Positions 18,123-25,748 of a stretch of DNA of 64,000 bases are shown piece after piece. How positions within the stretch are numbered: the first letter of the stretch is position 1; every line of letters starts with the position of its first letter. Under the pieces are notes generated by a model. That model had not been told where the DNA came from. It saw only the letters and a program-made list of their open reading frames with translations, and searched no databases. This DNA comes from JADKCL01 sp046329055. Its GTDB lineage: Bacteria; Bacteroidota; Bacteroidia; J057; JADKCL01. The stretch is from assembly GCA_046329055.1 (NCBI GenBank), contig JAXLVK010000026.1, positions 1-64,000 of the forward strand, in the 5' to 3' direction. The position numbers and the translations under genes were made by a program.

Positions 18123-19072
18123 CTTGCCCATCCTGTTCGGAAGAGGCGATTGCTCGCGGCAAGGCTGCATTTCTGGTACTGTGAATTGCCTTGAGCGGCT
18201 GCGGCATCGATCTCCTCGCCGGATTTGAGCATGGCCCAGGCATCGATGATGTGGCGCATGATATAGGCTTCCGGGGCGAGGAGGTTGGTCGTGGTCACGA
18301 GCGGATAGGCATGTGCCCGGCGCAGGTGCGGCTCGAACCAGTCATGGGAGATGCAGGCGATGACGACGGCGTCCTTCGGTTGGCCGGAGGTGAATTCGCG
18401 GTCGGCGACTTCATTGTCCATCAGGCCATTGTGGCCGTTGAATGCGAGGAGGTCGGCGTCGGACCAGGCTGGGATTTGTTGGTCGGCGGCAGTGATGGTA
18501 CCGGATTTTTTGCCGCAGAGGGCGTCGAGGTAGTCTTCGATGGACCGTTTCATGTAGGCGCCGTCGTAGGCATCCGCGATCAGGATCACCTTTGCGCCGT
18601 TCGGGTAGGTGCGTTGGGTGACGATGCGCTCCAGGATATGGGGTTCCTCCGGGTCGGTGAGGCTGAGGGTCTTCCATTCCGCCTGCCGCTGGAAATGCGT
18701 CCTCATGCCGTAACCCGCGCCCCAGTAGAGGTTGGTTCGGGTATTTTGGCCATCGCCGAGGGCTGCGCCGACCTTGACGATACCTTGATTGGCATTGTCG
18801 CAAAGGGGGACGATGACGTGGGCGATCAGGGGTTTGCCTGCGGCAACCTTGGCCTTGAGTTGTTCGAGGATGGCTGTTCGGTCGGTGGGGGCGGAATCCG
18901 GGGTCTCGGGCTCGAGCGAAGCATTGGAAACGGGAATTGGAGTGGCTTCCTGCATTGGAATGGGAGCTGAAGTGCCGGAAAATGCAGATTCATCCGCCTT
19001 GGCAGTACAGCCCCAAGCAGCCATCGCGACGAGCATTCCCGCAGCCACGGCCCCAAATTTCATCATGCGCAT
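18116..19072 (-). CDS. lipoprotein, unrecognised
   Basis: 318 residues. A lipoprotein signal (MLVAMAAWGC) is followed by a Pro/Thr-rich linker to about residue 68. The globular part starts ILEQLKAKVAAGKPLIAHVIVPLCDN and contains GAGYGMRTHF, VILIADAYDG and ACISHDWFEPH. It looks like a secreted alpha/beta protein acting as a surface lipoprotein. Family not recognised. Confidence 0.65.
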   Translation of the reverse strand: MRMMKFGAVAAGMLVAMAAWGCTAKADESAFSGTSAPIPMQEATPIPVSNASLEPETPDSAPTDRTAILEQLKAKVAAGKPLIAHVIVPLCDNANQGIVKVGAALGDGQNTRTNLYWGAGYGMRTHFQRQAEWKTLSLTDPEEPHILERIVTQRTYPNGAKVILIADAYDGAYMKRSIEDYLDALCGKKSGTITAADQQIPAWSDADLLAFNGHNGLMDNEVADREFTSGQPKDAVVIACISHDWFEPHLRRAHAYPLVTTTNLLAPEAYIMRHIIDAWAMLKSGEEIDAAAAQGNSQYQKCSLAASNRLFRTGWASN

Positions 19073-19144
19073 GGATACCTAACGCAAGAATTCGGAAATT
19101 GGTACAGGGCATGGAGCAAGAAATTCCTCCCTATCTTGGTGGCG

Positions 19145-19651
19145 ATGAATCAAGACGACAAAGTCAGAGAGGCTGCGCGGCAGCAGATCCGGCAATATTT
19201 CCGGCAGCTCATGTTTTTGTTTGTGGGCTTTCTGGCGAGCATTGTCTTGTTCACCATTTCGGTGATCATCGTCTCGGCGCAGGCCGATCCTAAGTCGCAC
19301 GACCTTGACACCATTCTTCTCATCTGCGCCCCGCTCAGCAGCATGGCCTTGATCTTGGTGGCCAATCGCCTGTTCCTTGCGCGGTTGCGCCCGGCTCGCA
19401 CAGCGGAAAAGCTTTACCAAAAGATGGAGGCCTATCGCGGTGCCATGGTGCTGCGCCTCATGCTCATGGACGGAGCGGCATTCGTGCAATTGATCGCATT
19501 TTTCCTCACTGAAAATCGCGTTTTCCTTCCGATCGCCCTCGTCGTCGCCACCCTGTTCATGTTTTACCGTCCCGGAGTGGAGCGGTTCATCAAGGACTTG
19601 GAACTCACCGGGGTGGAAGCCCAGGTCATGCGCGACCACTCTGTTAGTTGA
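19145..19651 (+). CDS. four-helix membrane protein, paralogue of the 9095 gene
   Basis: 168 residues from the ATG at 19145. A basic N terminus is followed by four hydrophobic segments, and the tail RPGVERFIKDLELTGVEAQVM aligns with RPSKQRAIEGLRLSGEDLRLV of the 9095-9616 protein. Function unknown. Confidence 0.75.
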   Translation: MNQDDKVREAARQQIRQYFRQLMFLFVGFLASIVLFTISVIIVSAQADPKSHDLDTILLICAPLSSMALILVANRLFLARLRPARTAEKLYQKMEAYRGAMVLRLMLMDGAAFVQLIAFFLTENRVFLPIALVVATLFMFYRPGVERFIKDLELTGVEAQVMRDHSVS

Positions 19652-19716
19652 TAGTTGACAGGGGATAGTGGATCCTCTTCTGTGTGCATCCACTGCCAAC
19701 TATCCACTATCCACTA
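19646..19716. repeat. inverted repeat between convergent genes
   Basis: TAGTTGATAGTTG and GGGATAGTGGAT on the left are complementary to ATCCACTATCC and CAACTATCC on the right. Likely a bidirectional terminator between the membrane-protein gene and the convergent exonuclease-like gene. Confidence 0.7.
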
Positions 19717-21246
19717 GATGGAGCGTTTGCTCTGCCTCCAGCCGCTTTCCAGGTTGGTGAGGGTGACGATGATGATGCCTTGGGCTGCGGATTCCAGAGG
19801 GATGTCCACCACCGTTTTTGAGGTCTCACGGGTCCATCTTGCCTTGCCCAGTTCCCTGCCCATCAAGTCCGTAGCCACCACCTCTCCGTCGAATGCCACC
19901 CCTCCGGGTAGATGGACTTGGAGGGCATTTTGGCCATGGACCACCTGCCAGGGGTAGTCACCATCCAGCCAAGCATGCGCTTCCTGCGAAAGCGTTTCGT
20001 TGCCATCGGCGTCTGTAAATCGGAGGCAATACCGTTGCAAACCGGGGCCGGGCTGGTCATTCACCAGGAATTCACCTTGACGAGCAACGTCGATTGGCCC
20101 CAGGCTTTGGAATTCGGAGCCACCCGCGGCCCGCTCCAGGCTGACCAAATCGGTGGTAAATTCTCCTTCGAGCCGACCGCTGATTTCTACGACGCCTTGC
20201 AAGGCCTGTGCCTGAAATTCGACGACCTGCACCGCCATCACCAACGGCATCGAAAACTCGAGGTCCATGCTCACTGGGAGGTGATCACTCATGAAATAGA
20301 GCGCTCGGGCCACATTGGCTGGAACGGCGGTATTGGTGGGGGTGCCATTCACGTCATCGTTGAAGTGAAGGCCGTCCTGCCCGATCGCCTTGTAGGTCGC
20401 AGGCAATGCGCGGACCCGGTCTGCCCCCGTCATGAGGTTGCTCGAAACCATGATGTGATCGAATCGATCATCGAGGCCGCCGCCTGCTCCATCGCCGCCC
20501 AGTTGATTGAAGCGGGTGCACTGGGTATGGATGTCCTTGAAGGCTGCATTGTTGTTCCAGGCGCCGGGGCGGTTGATCGGATCCACGAACGGGTAAGTGC
20601 CTGTGGTCGTGATGGTTTGGTAGCAGGGTTCGGCGCTGGTGTAGGTGTTGAAGTCTCCTGCTAAGATGGAGTTGTGGAGGTAAGTGTTGGTGTTCACATG
20701 GTTGCGTAGGATGGTGATCTCCTGGTCGCGCATGGTTTCGTTGGCAGGTCCGGTGCTCGCCTTCAGGTGGGTGACATAGACATCAAGGAAGATGGTGTCA
20801 TGATGGATGGAGAGGTTCGGGTCCTTGTAGTACATCACGTACTTGTTGATGTCGCGGAGGTTGGTTGCGAGCTGCCGTTGGCTTCTGAGCACCAGTTTGT
20901 TCGTGTCGTAGAAGACCAGTTGCTGCAGGTCGTCGCCACTCGAGGTATTGTTCACGAAAGGGGCGTAGGCGAAACTCGTGGTTCCATTGATGTTCAATGC
21001 ATGGGTGAGAATGGAGTTCCACGGCGTTCCGGGCGTTCGTTGCAGTTCGCAGACCATGAGGAGGTCTGGCTTGACATGCTGCACGGTGATGGCGAGGGTA
21101 TCCTCCCTGCTGGGAATGCCGCCGCCGCCCTGCGGATAGGCCAGGAGATTCTGGAACATCACCCGAAGAGTATCCAAGGTCTGCCCCTGGACAGACACGT
21201 ACGCCATCCCATACAGGGCGGCGAGCACCATGAACTGCTTTCTCAT
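19714..21246 (-). CDS. secreted endonuclease/exonuclease/phosphatase family protein
   Basis: 510 residues. A signal peptide (to about residue 22) precedes an EEP-fold domain: VMFQNLLAYP, VCELQ (metal Glu), LDVYVTHLKAS, LAGDFNTYTS and YFMSDHLPVSM (final Asp-His). The last 130 residues are beta-rich and end in a short basic tail, which could be a type IX sorting domain. EEP enzymes cut nucleic acids or phosphoesters; the substrate here is unknown. Confidence 0.85.
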   Translation of the reverse strand: MRKQFMVLAALYGMAYVSVQGQTLDTLRVMFQNLLAYPQGGGGIPSREDTLAITVQHVKPDLLMVCELQRTPGTPWNSILTHALNINGTTSFAYAPFVNNTSSGDDLQQLVFYDTNKLVLRSQRQLATNLRDINKYVMYYKDPNLSIHHDTIFLDVYVTHLKASTGPANETMRDQEITILRNHVNTNTYLHNSILAGDFNTYTSAEPCYQTITTTGTYPFVDPINRPGAWNNNAAFKDIHTQCTRFNQLGGDGAGGGLDDRFDHIMVSSNLMTGADRVRALPATYKAIGQDGLHFNDDVNGTPTNTAVPANVARALYFMSDHLPVSMDLEFSMPLVMAVQVVEFQAQALQGVVEISGRLEGEFTTDLVSLERAAGGSEFQSLGPIDVARQGEFLVNDQPGPGLQRYCLRFTDADGNETLSQEAHAWLDGDYPWQVVHGQNALQVHLPGGVAFDGEVVATDLMGRELGKARWTRETSKTVVDIPLESAAQGIIIVTLTNLESGWRQSKRSI

Positions 21247-21533
21247 ACCGACTATTTCTTACCTACTTGCGATCCAATTACCTGAAATCCAGCCGCCCAA
21301 GCCTACCCGCGATAATCCCCTCCTAATGAAACGAGAAAATCCTTCTGGCTTGGAAACATTTGTTACACAAGGTGCTATAGCGGCCTCGGCAGGAGCTTGG
21401 ATAGAAGCCCTCAGGGGAATCTGATGGCAAACGGAATCGAAGGCGATCGACGCTGAGTTACCGTCAATTGGCGTTTATCACCTAAAAGAGTGCATTTGTC
21501 CGCCGAAAATGGCCGTCTGCCACGGGCCTACAG
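21247..21533. other. intergenic region, nothing recognised
   Basis: About 290 bp separate the exonuclease-like gene start from the gene remnant below. I see no RNA gene or convincing reading frame here; it presumably holds the promoter of the exonuclease-like gene. Confidence 0.5.
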
Positions 21534-21695
21534 TTACCAACGCGGCTCGTTTTCCATTGACAGGTTTCGGTATCCATCCATCTTTGCAGCACGTTCTTCG
21601 ACAGTAGGGATCACAATGGAATGGCCACGACCAACCCAACTCGCGCTATTCTCACCCTTGAATCCCAACCCGACTCCTTTGGCCTCTGCTTGCAT
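21534..21695 (-). pseudogene. possible small gene or gene remnant
   Basis: From an ATG at 21695 a 53-residue frame has protein-like composition (EAKGVGLGFKGENSASWVG, then HSIVIPTVEERAAKMDGYRN). The same frame is open further upstream without a clear start, which suggests the end of a longer, lost gene. Family not recognised. Confidence 0.3.
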
Positions 21696-21750
21696 GAATG
21701 CGGCAGGACTTTGGATCCCGACTGTTCGAAACCTATCATAGTTCCCCTCT

Positions 21751-21775
21751 AAGAAGGCTCCCTTGTGGAGCCTTA
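21751..21775 (-). terminator. hairpin overlapping the stop of the 55-residue gene
   Basis: AAGGCTCC and GGAGCCTT form a short perfect stem around a CTTGT loop. Reading the minus strand, it begins at the stop codon of the small membrane protein. The T tract is weak. Confidence 0.5.
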
Positions 21776-21940
21776 CTTTTTGCCGGCAGGCTCCTTCCCG
21801 CTCAGGCGGCGAAACAGGCGGATCACCCAGCGCATCACATCACTCCCCCGCACGACCAGCCAAATCGCCAAGATCAGCATCACAGCGATGGGAATTTGCC
21901 AATCCCACAGCAGGTTCCAGATATTTACGGCCGTGTCCAT
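21773..21940 (-). CDS. small single-helix membrane protein
   Basis: 55 residues. MDTAVNIWNLLWDWQIPIAV is followed by a hydrophobic helix ending in LVV and a basic tail with RLFRRLSGKEPAGKK, suggesting a membrane segment with a cytosolic positive end. The stop codon lies inside a hairpin. Function unknown. Confidence 0.6.
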   Translation of the reverse strand: MDTAVNIWNLLWDWQIPIAVMLILAIWLVVRGSDVMRWVIRLFRRLSGKEPAGKK

Positions 21941-22286
21941 GTTGCAATATTAGTAGATGCGGTATATATTGCCTCATCATACTGCAATTGGGCAGAAATG
22001 TTCGAACCGTTCATCCAATCCATATTGCAGTTCGCGCCGGAATCCATACAGTTCGAACTTTTTTCGTCAGACCTAATAAAACCCGACATAGATTTGCAAC
22101 GTATTCGAAAACAAAGCACACGAGTACAGCAATATTTCAAGACTCAAATAAGTTCAAAACTCTAATACGAAAACTAAAATGTCAGTCACCGCATCCATCA
22201 AAAGTCTTCAGCAGCCAGCCAATCTCGGTGGCTTGCGTAGAGGCAATGAGGGTGCCGCGGTAGAGGGATTTGATCCCAGTTTCTTA

Positions 22287-22345
22287 GGGTGTGCGATGTC
22301 CATGAGACATCGATAAGATGACCTAAAAGGTTCAATCGCACACCC
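22287..22345 (+). ncRNA. three-way-junction leader RNA
   Basis: GGGTGTGCGAT (22287-22297) pairs perfectly with ATCGCACACCC (22335-22345). Inside it are a GATGTC/GACATC hairpin and an ACCT/AGGT hairpin. It lies on the plus strand ahead of the tRNA/TROVE locus. Its last five bases also belong to the following terminator stem, so the two folds cannot exist together, as in a riboswitch or attenuator. A further GGGAT/ATCCC hairpin lies just upstream. The ligand, if any, is unknown. Confidence 0.55.
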
Positions 22346-22371
22346 GGATCAAAAGATTCGGGTTTTTTTTT
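22342..22371 (+). terminator. rho-independent terminator before tRNA-Gln
   Basis: ACCCGGATC and GATTCGGGT pair around AAAA and are followed by eight T residues. It overlaps the closing strand of the upstream three-way junction. Confidence 0.85.
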
Positions 22372-22410
22372 ACCTACCAACGCGCCCCGGTCACCGAAAA
22401 AAGTTCATAC

Positions 22411-22482
22411 AGCCCTCTGGTCTAATGGCTAAGGCACCGAACTTTGAATTCGGCGATGGAGGTTCGATTCCTCCGAGGGCTA
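22411..22482 (+). tRNA. tRNA-Gln(TTG)
   Basis: Canonical cloverleaf. Acceptor AGCCCTC/GAGGGCT has seven pairs, the anticodon arm is CCGAA-CTTTGAA-TTCGG, and the T arm is GGAGG-TTCGATT-CCTCC. CCA is not encoded. Confidence 0.96.
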
Positions 22483-22662
22483 CAACGAAGCTGTTCCAAA
22501 TTGTTCGCAAGGACTCTACCCGCAATCGTTCGGGACGGCATCTCCATGTTTTGTCAAAATTTCAATTACCTATATCCGTTCTTTCCATACAACAAGTCAA
22601 CGCATCGCAGCAGTGTGAAGCCCAGATTTTTCATGCCTGCAATCTAGCTGTGACAATTTTTT

Positions 22663-22736
22663 GGGTTGCCATGTTCCAAGGCTGGCGAGTGTCCCTTGCA
22701 AGGACGTTGGGGTGGGTTCGATTCCCACGCGATCCA
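22663..22736 (+). tRNA. degenerate tRNA-Ala(TGC)
   Basis: Acceptor GGGTTGC/GCGATCC gives seven pairs with two G-T wobbles. The anticodon loop is CTTGCAA and the T arm GTGGG-TTCGATT-CCCAC is perfect. The D region lacks the usual T8 and TAGCTC...GAGC stem, and only a GCCA/TGGC pairing that competes with the acceptor is possible. The hairpin-repeat block follows at once. Confidence 0.65.
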
Positions 22737-22744
22737 CGGAAAAC

Positions 22745-23270
22745 CCCGTAAGGTTTGCCGAAACCACAGCCCCGTAAGGCTGCCGCAAACGAACCCATAA
22801 GGTTCAAGCCAAGGTCAGGCCCCGTAAGGCCGCCGCAAGCGAACCCATAAAGTTCAAACCTAGGTCAGGCCCCGTAAGGCCGCCGAACCGAGCCCCGTAG
22901 GCTCAAAACCAAGGTCAGGCCCTGTAAGGCCGCCGAACCGAGCCCCGTAAGGCAAACCCAAGGTCAGGCCCTGTAAGGCCGCCGAACCGAGCCCCGTAAG
23001 GCTCAAAACCCAAGGTCAGGCCCGTAAGGCCGCCGGAGCCGAACCCCGTAAGGCTCAAAACCCAAGGGTGAGCCTGTAAGGCCGCCGAACCGAGCCCCGT
23101 AAGGCTCAAAACCAAGGTCAGGCCCTGTAAGGCCGCCGCAAGCGAACCCATAAGGTGCAAACCAAAAGGGTCAGGCCCCGTAAGGCCGCCGCTACAGAGC
23201 CCCGTAAGGCTCGAAAATCGAAGGTCAGGCCCCGTAAGGTCGCCGACTCATCAGAGCCCCGTAAGGCTCA
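22745..23270 (+). repeat. array of about 21 covarying mini-hairpins
   Basis: Each element has the core CCGTAAGG (or CTGTAAGG, CCATAAGG) closed by a short stem that changes on both sides together: AACC/GGTT, AGCC/GGCT, GAACC/GGTTC, GGCC/GGCC and GAGCC/GGCTC. They come mostly in pairs (GGCC type, GCCG linker, GAGCC type, then AAAACCCAAGGTCA), about 50 bp per pair. The block ends about 60 bp before the TROVE start. Compensatory changes argue for selection on folding. It is not a CRISPR array because there are no constant repeats with unique spacers. Confidence 0.85.
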
Positions 23271-23331
23271 AACTTGCCGCCCACGTCGGTCGGTGAGAAC
23301 AAAACATCTGCATCCGAAGGAGGATCTGATC

Positions 23332-24849
23332 ATGAAATTTAACACCCGCCCCGCAGGCGCAGCAACGGTTAAGAACCACGAAGGCGCCAAAGCTTGGACG
23401 ATGTCCAAGGAGCTCGAGCTCTACTCAGCGGTTGTGACCACAACGCTCTCTGACAAGTTTTACGAGACAGGCAGCGAGCGCATGAATCGGATCCGCACAC
23501 TGGTCCGCGAAGTGAATCCGCAATTTGTCGCAAAACTGGCGGTGTATGCTCGAGAATCCATGTACCTCCGCAGCGTGCCGCTGGTCCTCGCAGTCGAGCT
23601 GGCGCGCATCCACCAAGGCGACGACCTCGTGTCCCGTCTCGTGGCTCGGGTCATCCAGCGGGCAGATGAAATCACTGAAATCCTCGCCCTCTACCAGCAC
23701 GCCAACGAGCGCAAGTCGCTCAAGAAGCTGGGACGGCTCAGCAAGCAGTTGCAAAAGGGTTTGGCCCTCGCATTCAACAAGTTTGACGAGTACCAATTCT
23801 CCAAGTACAACCGCGATGCAGATGTAAAGCTGCGCGATGCGCTCTTCTTGGTCCACCCGCGACCGAAGAATGATGCACAGCAAATGCTCTTTGACAAGAT
23901 CGCAAAGGACAGCCTGGACACGGCTTACACTTGGGAAACCGAGATGAGCCGCGCAGGTCAGGAAGCTCAGGGCGACGAAGCCGACAAGAACCTCGCATTT
24001 GCAAAGCAATGGGAGGCACTGATCGACAGCGGCAAACTTGGCTACATGGCGATGCTCCGCAACCTCCGCAACATGCTCCAAAAGGGCATCTCGGACGCTC
24101 ACCTCGACAAGGTCGGAGCCCTGCTCGCAGACCCGAACGAAGTGCGCAAGAGCAAGCAGTTCCCGTTTCGCTTCCTCGCCGCCTACCGTGAACTCGGCGC
24201 CCAATCCAACCTCCGCGTACCGCAGGTATTGGAGGCACTGGAAAAGGCCATCCGCCTCTCGGTTGCGAACATGAAGGGCTTCGACCGCGACACGCGAATC
24301 CTGATCGCGTGCGACGTATCCGGCTCCATGCAGACTGCGGTCTCCGCCAAGAGCAAGATCCAGATGTACGACATCGGATTGGTGCTGAGCATGTTGCTGC
24401 AAAGCAAGTGTGAGCGTGCCATTACCAGCATCTTCGGTACGGAGTTCAAGGTCGTGAACATGCCGCGGACGGACATCCTCGCCAACACGGAGCGCATGGG
24501 GCACTATGGCTCGCAAGTGGGCTGGGCAACGAATGGACACCTCGTGGTGCGTCACCTGAACCATACCAAGGAGATCGTGGACAAGGTGATGATTTTCACG
24601 GACATGCAGCTCTGGAACAGCAAAGGCGACGGAGGTGAACTGGGCAAGGAATGGACGCAATACAAGAAGATTGCGCCGAAGGCCAAGCTCTACATCTTCG
24701 ACCTCCAAGGCTACGGCCAGGCTCCGATCAACCCTTTGCGAAACGATGTCTGCCTCATCGCAGGCTGGAGCGACAAAGTCTTCGACATCCTCCACGCCCT
24801 CGAAAATGGCTCCAACGCACTCGAAGTGATCGACAAAATCGTGATCTGA
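23332..24849 (+). CDS. rsr: Ro60/TROVE domain protein
   Basis: 505 residues, close to bacterial Ro60 (Rsr). The TROVE HEAT-like ring (about 1-310) is followed by a vWA domain whose metal site is complete: Asp328, Ser330 and Ser332 in DVSGSM, Thr400, and Asp424 in FTDMQ. Ro60 rings bind ends of misfolded RNAs in the centre and Y RNAs on the outside; in Deinococcus Rsr acts with nucleases on 23S rRNA. A strong AAGGAGG site precedes the ATG at 23332. A longer frame reading through the hairpin repeats (from 23155) gives only Arg/Lys-rich filler, so I reject that start. The gene lies between the hairpin array and the tRNA array. Confidence 0.95.
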   Translation: MKFNTRPAGAATVKNHEGAKAWTMSKELELYSAVVTTTLSDKFYETGSERMNRIRTLVREVNPQFVAKLAVYARESMYLRSVPLVLAVELARIHQGDDLVSRLVARVIQRADEITEILALYQHANERKSLKKLGRLSKQLQKGLALAFNKFDEYQFSKYNRDADVKLRDALFLVHPRPKNDAQQMLFDKIAKDSLDTAYTWETEMSRAGQEAQGDEADKNLAFAKQWEALIDSGKLGYMAMLRNLRNMLQKGISDAHLDKVGALLADPNEVRKSKQFPFRFLAAYRELGAQSNLRVPQVLEALEKAIRLSVANMKGFDRDTRILIACDVSGSMQTAVSAKSKIQMYDIGLVLSMLLQSKCERAITSIFGTEFKVVNMPRTDILANTERMGHYGSQVGWATNGHLVVRHLNHTKEIVDKVMIFTDMQLWNSKGDGGELGKEWTQYKKIAPKAKLYIFDLQGYGQAPINPLRNDVCLIAGWSDKVFDILHALENGSNALEVIDKIVI

Positions 24850-24907
24850 TCGAGACCAAAAGCAACTACTCGACGACCGGCCACTAGCGCCGAGTCTGTC
24901 AACCACA

Positions 24908-25026
24908 GGGATGGGAAAGCATGCGCAGCGGTAATGGTGAATTGCCGCCCAGGCCGCCGCCATGCCTTCCCGTACCCAAAACGCAAGTGACGCGCTGCTG
25001 TCTTGGCAATGGTGAATTGCCGCCCA
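24908..25026 (+). ncRNA. structured RNA candidate directly downstream of TROVE
   Basis: An outer stem (GGG-TGGGAA-GCATG with CATGC-TTCCC-ACCC, 24908-24977) encloses the hairpin GCGGTAA-TGGTGAA-TTGCCGC. A second hairpin, GGCAA-TGGTGAA-TTGCC, follows at 25005-25021. The loop and 3' flank are the same in both copies over 19 nt, while the stem changes T-G to C-G, a compensating change. The position next to Ro60 makes a Ro60-bound RNA plausible, but no known Y RNA motif is visible. Confidence 0.5.
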
Positions 25027-25049
25027 CACCAGGACATCAGCTCCCCACA

Positions 25050-25085
25050 TGCGGGCCTTGCTCGCATCGCAAGCGAGCGGGCCCA
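25050..25085 (+). terminator. GC-rich hairpin before tRNA-Asp
   Basis: GGGCC...GGCCC encloses GCTCGC...GCGAGC, a strong stem without a T tract. It may be a processing or termination hairpin immediately 5' of tRNA-Asp. Confidence 0.5.
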
Positions 25086-25088
25086 TCC

Positions 25089-25160
25089 GGGAGTGTAGCA
25101 CGAAGGTTGTGTGCCTGATTGTCGATCAGGATGATGCGGGTTCGAGTCCCGTCACTCCCG
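25089..25160 (+). tRNA. tRNA-Asp(GTC)
   Basis: Canonical. Acceptor GGGAGTG/CACTCCC is perfect, the D arm is GCAC...GTGC with GG in the loop, the anticodon arm is CCTGA-TTGTCGA-TCAGG, and the T arm is GCGGG-TTCGAGT-CCCGT. CCA is not encoded. The GTC anticodon would be a queuosine site. Confidence 0.96.
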
Positions 25161-25179
25161 CCTTCTTTGACAAAAACCT

Positions 25180-25303
25180 ACTGCAAGAGCAGTGACAGCA
25201 TCAGTGGATGCTGTCCATCGAGGATGAGATGCCGCAATATGCGGACGCCCAGCAAACTGGGTGGATGAATGCCAAATGGCAACCATCGCAGGCCGTGACC
25301 TGC
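25180..25303 (+). ncRNA. chain of six short hairpins
   Basis: Six perfect or near-perfect stems follow each other in 124 nt: CTGC/GCAG; GACAGCATC/GATGCTGTC; CCGCA/TGCGG; GCCCAG/CTGGGT; TGCC/GGCA; GCAGG/CCTGC. Loops are three to six nt. Such density is not expected by chance and suggests a structured transcript, perhaps the 3' partner of the upstream hairpin array. Confidence 0.5.
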
Positions 25304-25570
25304 CTCCTTTCTTCGCTATAGCGCAATTCGATATTTGACGTATTGGTTTTTCCTGAGGTGTTTTTACACAGTGAGCAGGCACCAGTTTCACCATGGACTG
25401 AATTTGTTTGATCCAGCCTGCCACTGAATTTAGATAGCAATTGGCAGATAGCAGATAGCAGATAGCAGTTTCTGGGCGCAATCCAGCGTCTAGAACTGCT
25501 AGCTGCTCCCTGCTATCTGCTAAATGAAAAGCCCTAATCTTTGCTCGAAAAGAACTTCAAGAATTGTCGA
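25304..25570. other. spacer with tRNA-like fragments and TAGCAGA repeats
   Basis: TTCGCTATAGCGCAATT (about 25312-25328) resembles the 5' end of the Leu-type tRNAs at 26.8-27.2 kb (TTCGCTAGCGCAATT). AGCAATTGGCAGAT near 25436 resembles their D arm. It is followed by repeats of AGCAGAT and an inverted CTGCTATCTGC copy near 25515. No intact gene is visible. Confidence 0.4.
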
Positions 25571-25641
25571 GTGCCGTAGCAGTGTGATACTTCGACTGTT
25601 AATCGAGAGGTCGGGAGGTTCGAATCACCTGCAGCAGGATC
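25571..25641 (+). tRNA. tRNA-Asn(GTT)-like, degenerate
   Basis: The anticodon arm is good (TTCGA-CTGTTAA-TCGAG). A T loop TTCGAAT is present, but its stem has mismatches. The 5' part is GTGCCGTA-N9-TACTTC, a motif shared with three neighbouring elements and unlike a normal acceptor/D arm. No acceptor stem can be drawn. Confidence 0.5.
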
Positions 25642-25657
25642 GATCCAGAATCCTGAA

Positions 25658-25728
25658 GGCTGTAGACGTAAGCTCAGCGGTAGAGCGCTAAAAAGCACAC
25701 AGCGGTTGTCGCCTTGACATATTTTTTT
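25658..25728 (+). ncRNA. tRNA-like fragment with D arm and T tract
   Basis: It contains an almost standard D arm (AGCTCAGCGGTAGAGC) after GGC-TGTA-GAC, which can pair with GTCGCC at 25708-25713. There is no usable anticodon loop and no TTCRA T loop, and a seven-T tract follows at 25722. It is either a decayed tRNA or a short tRNA mimic with its own terminator. Confidence 0.4.
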
Positions 25729-25748
25729 CTGAATCAAGCACCGATCCA

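Noticed and set aside
22745..23270. CRISPR array
   Set aside because: The units vary, form self-complementary hairpins with covarying stems and have no unique spacers of constant length; no cas genes are present.
23155..23331. N-terminal extension of the TROVE protein
   Set aside because: The extension only translates hairpin repeats into Arg/Lys/Pro-rich filler, and a strong ribosome-binding site precedes the ATG at 23332.
23425..25101. 558-residue minus-strand reading frame
   Set aside because: Antisense shadow of the TROVE gene and downstream RNA region; no domain recognised.
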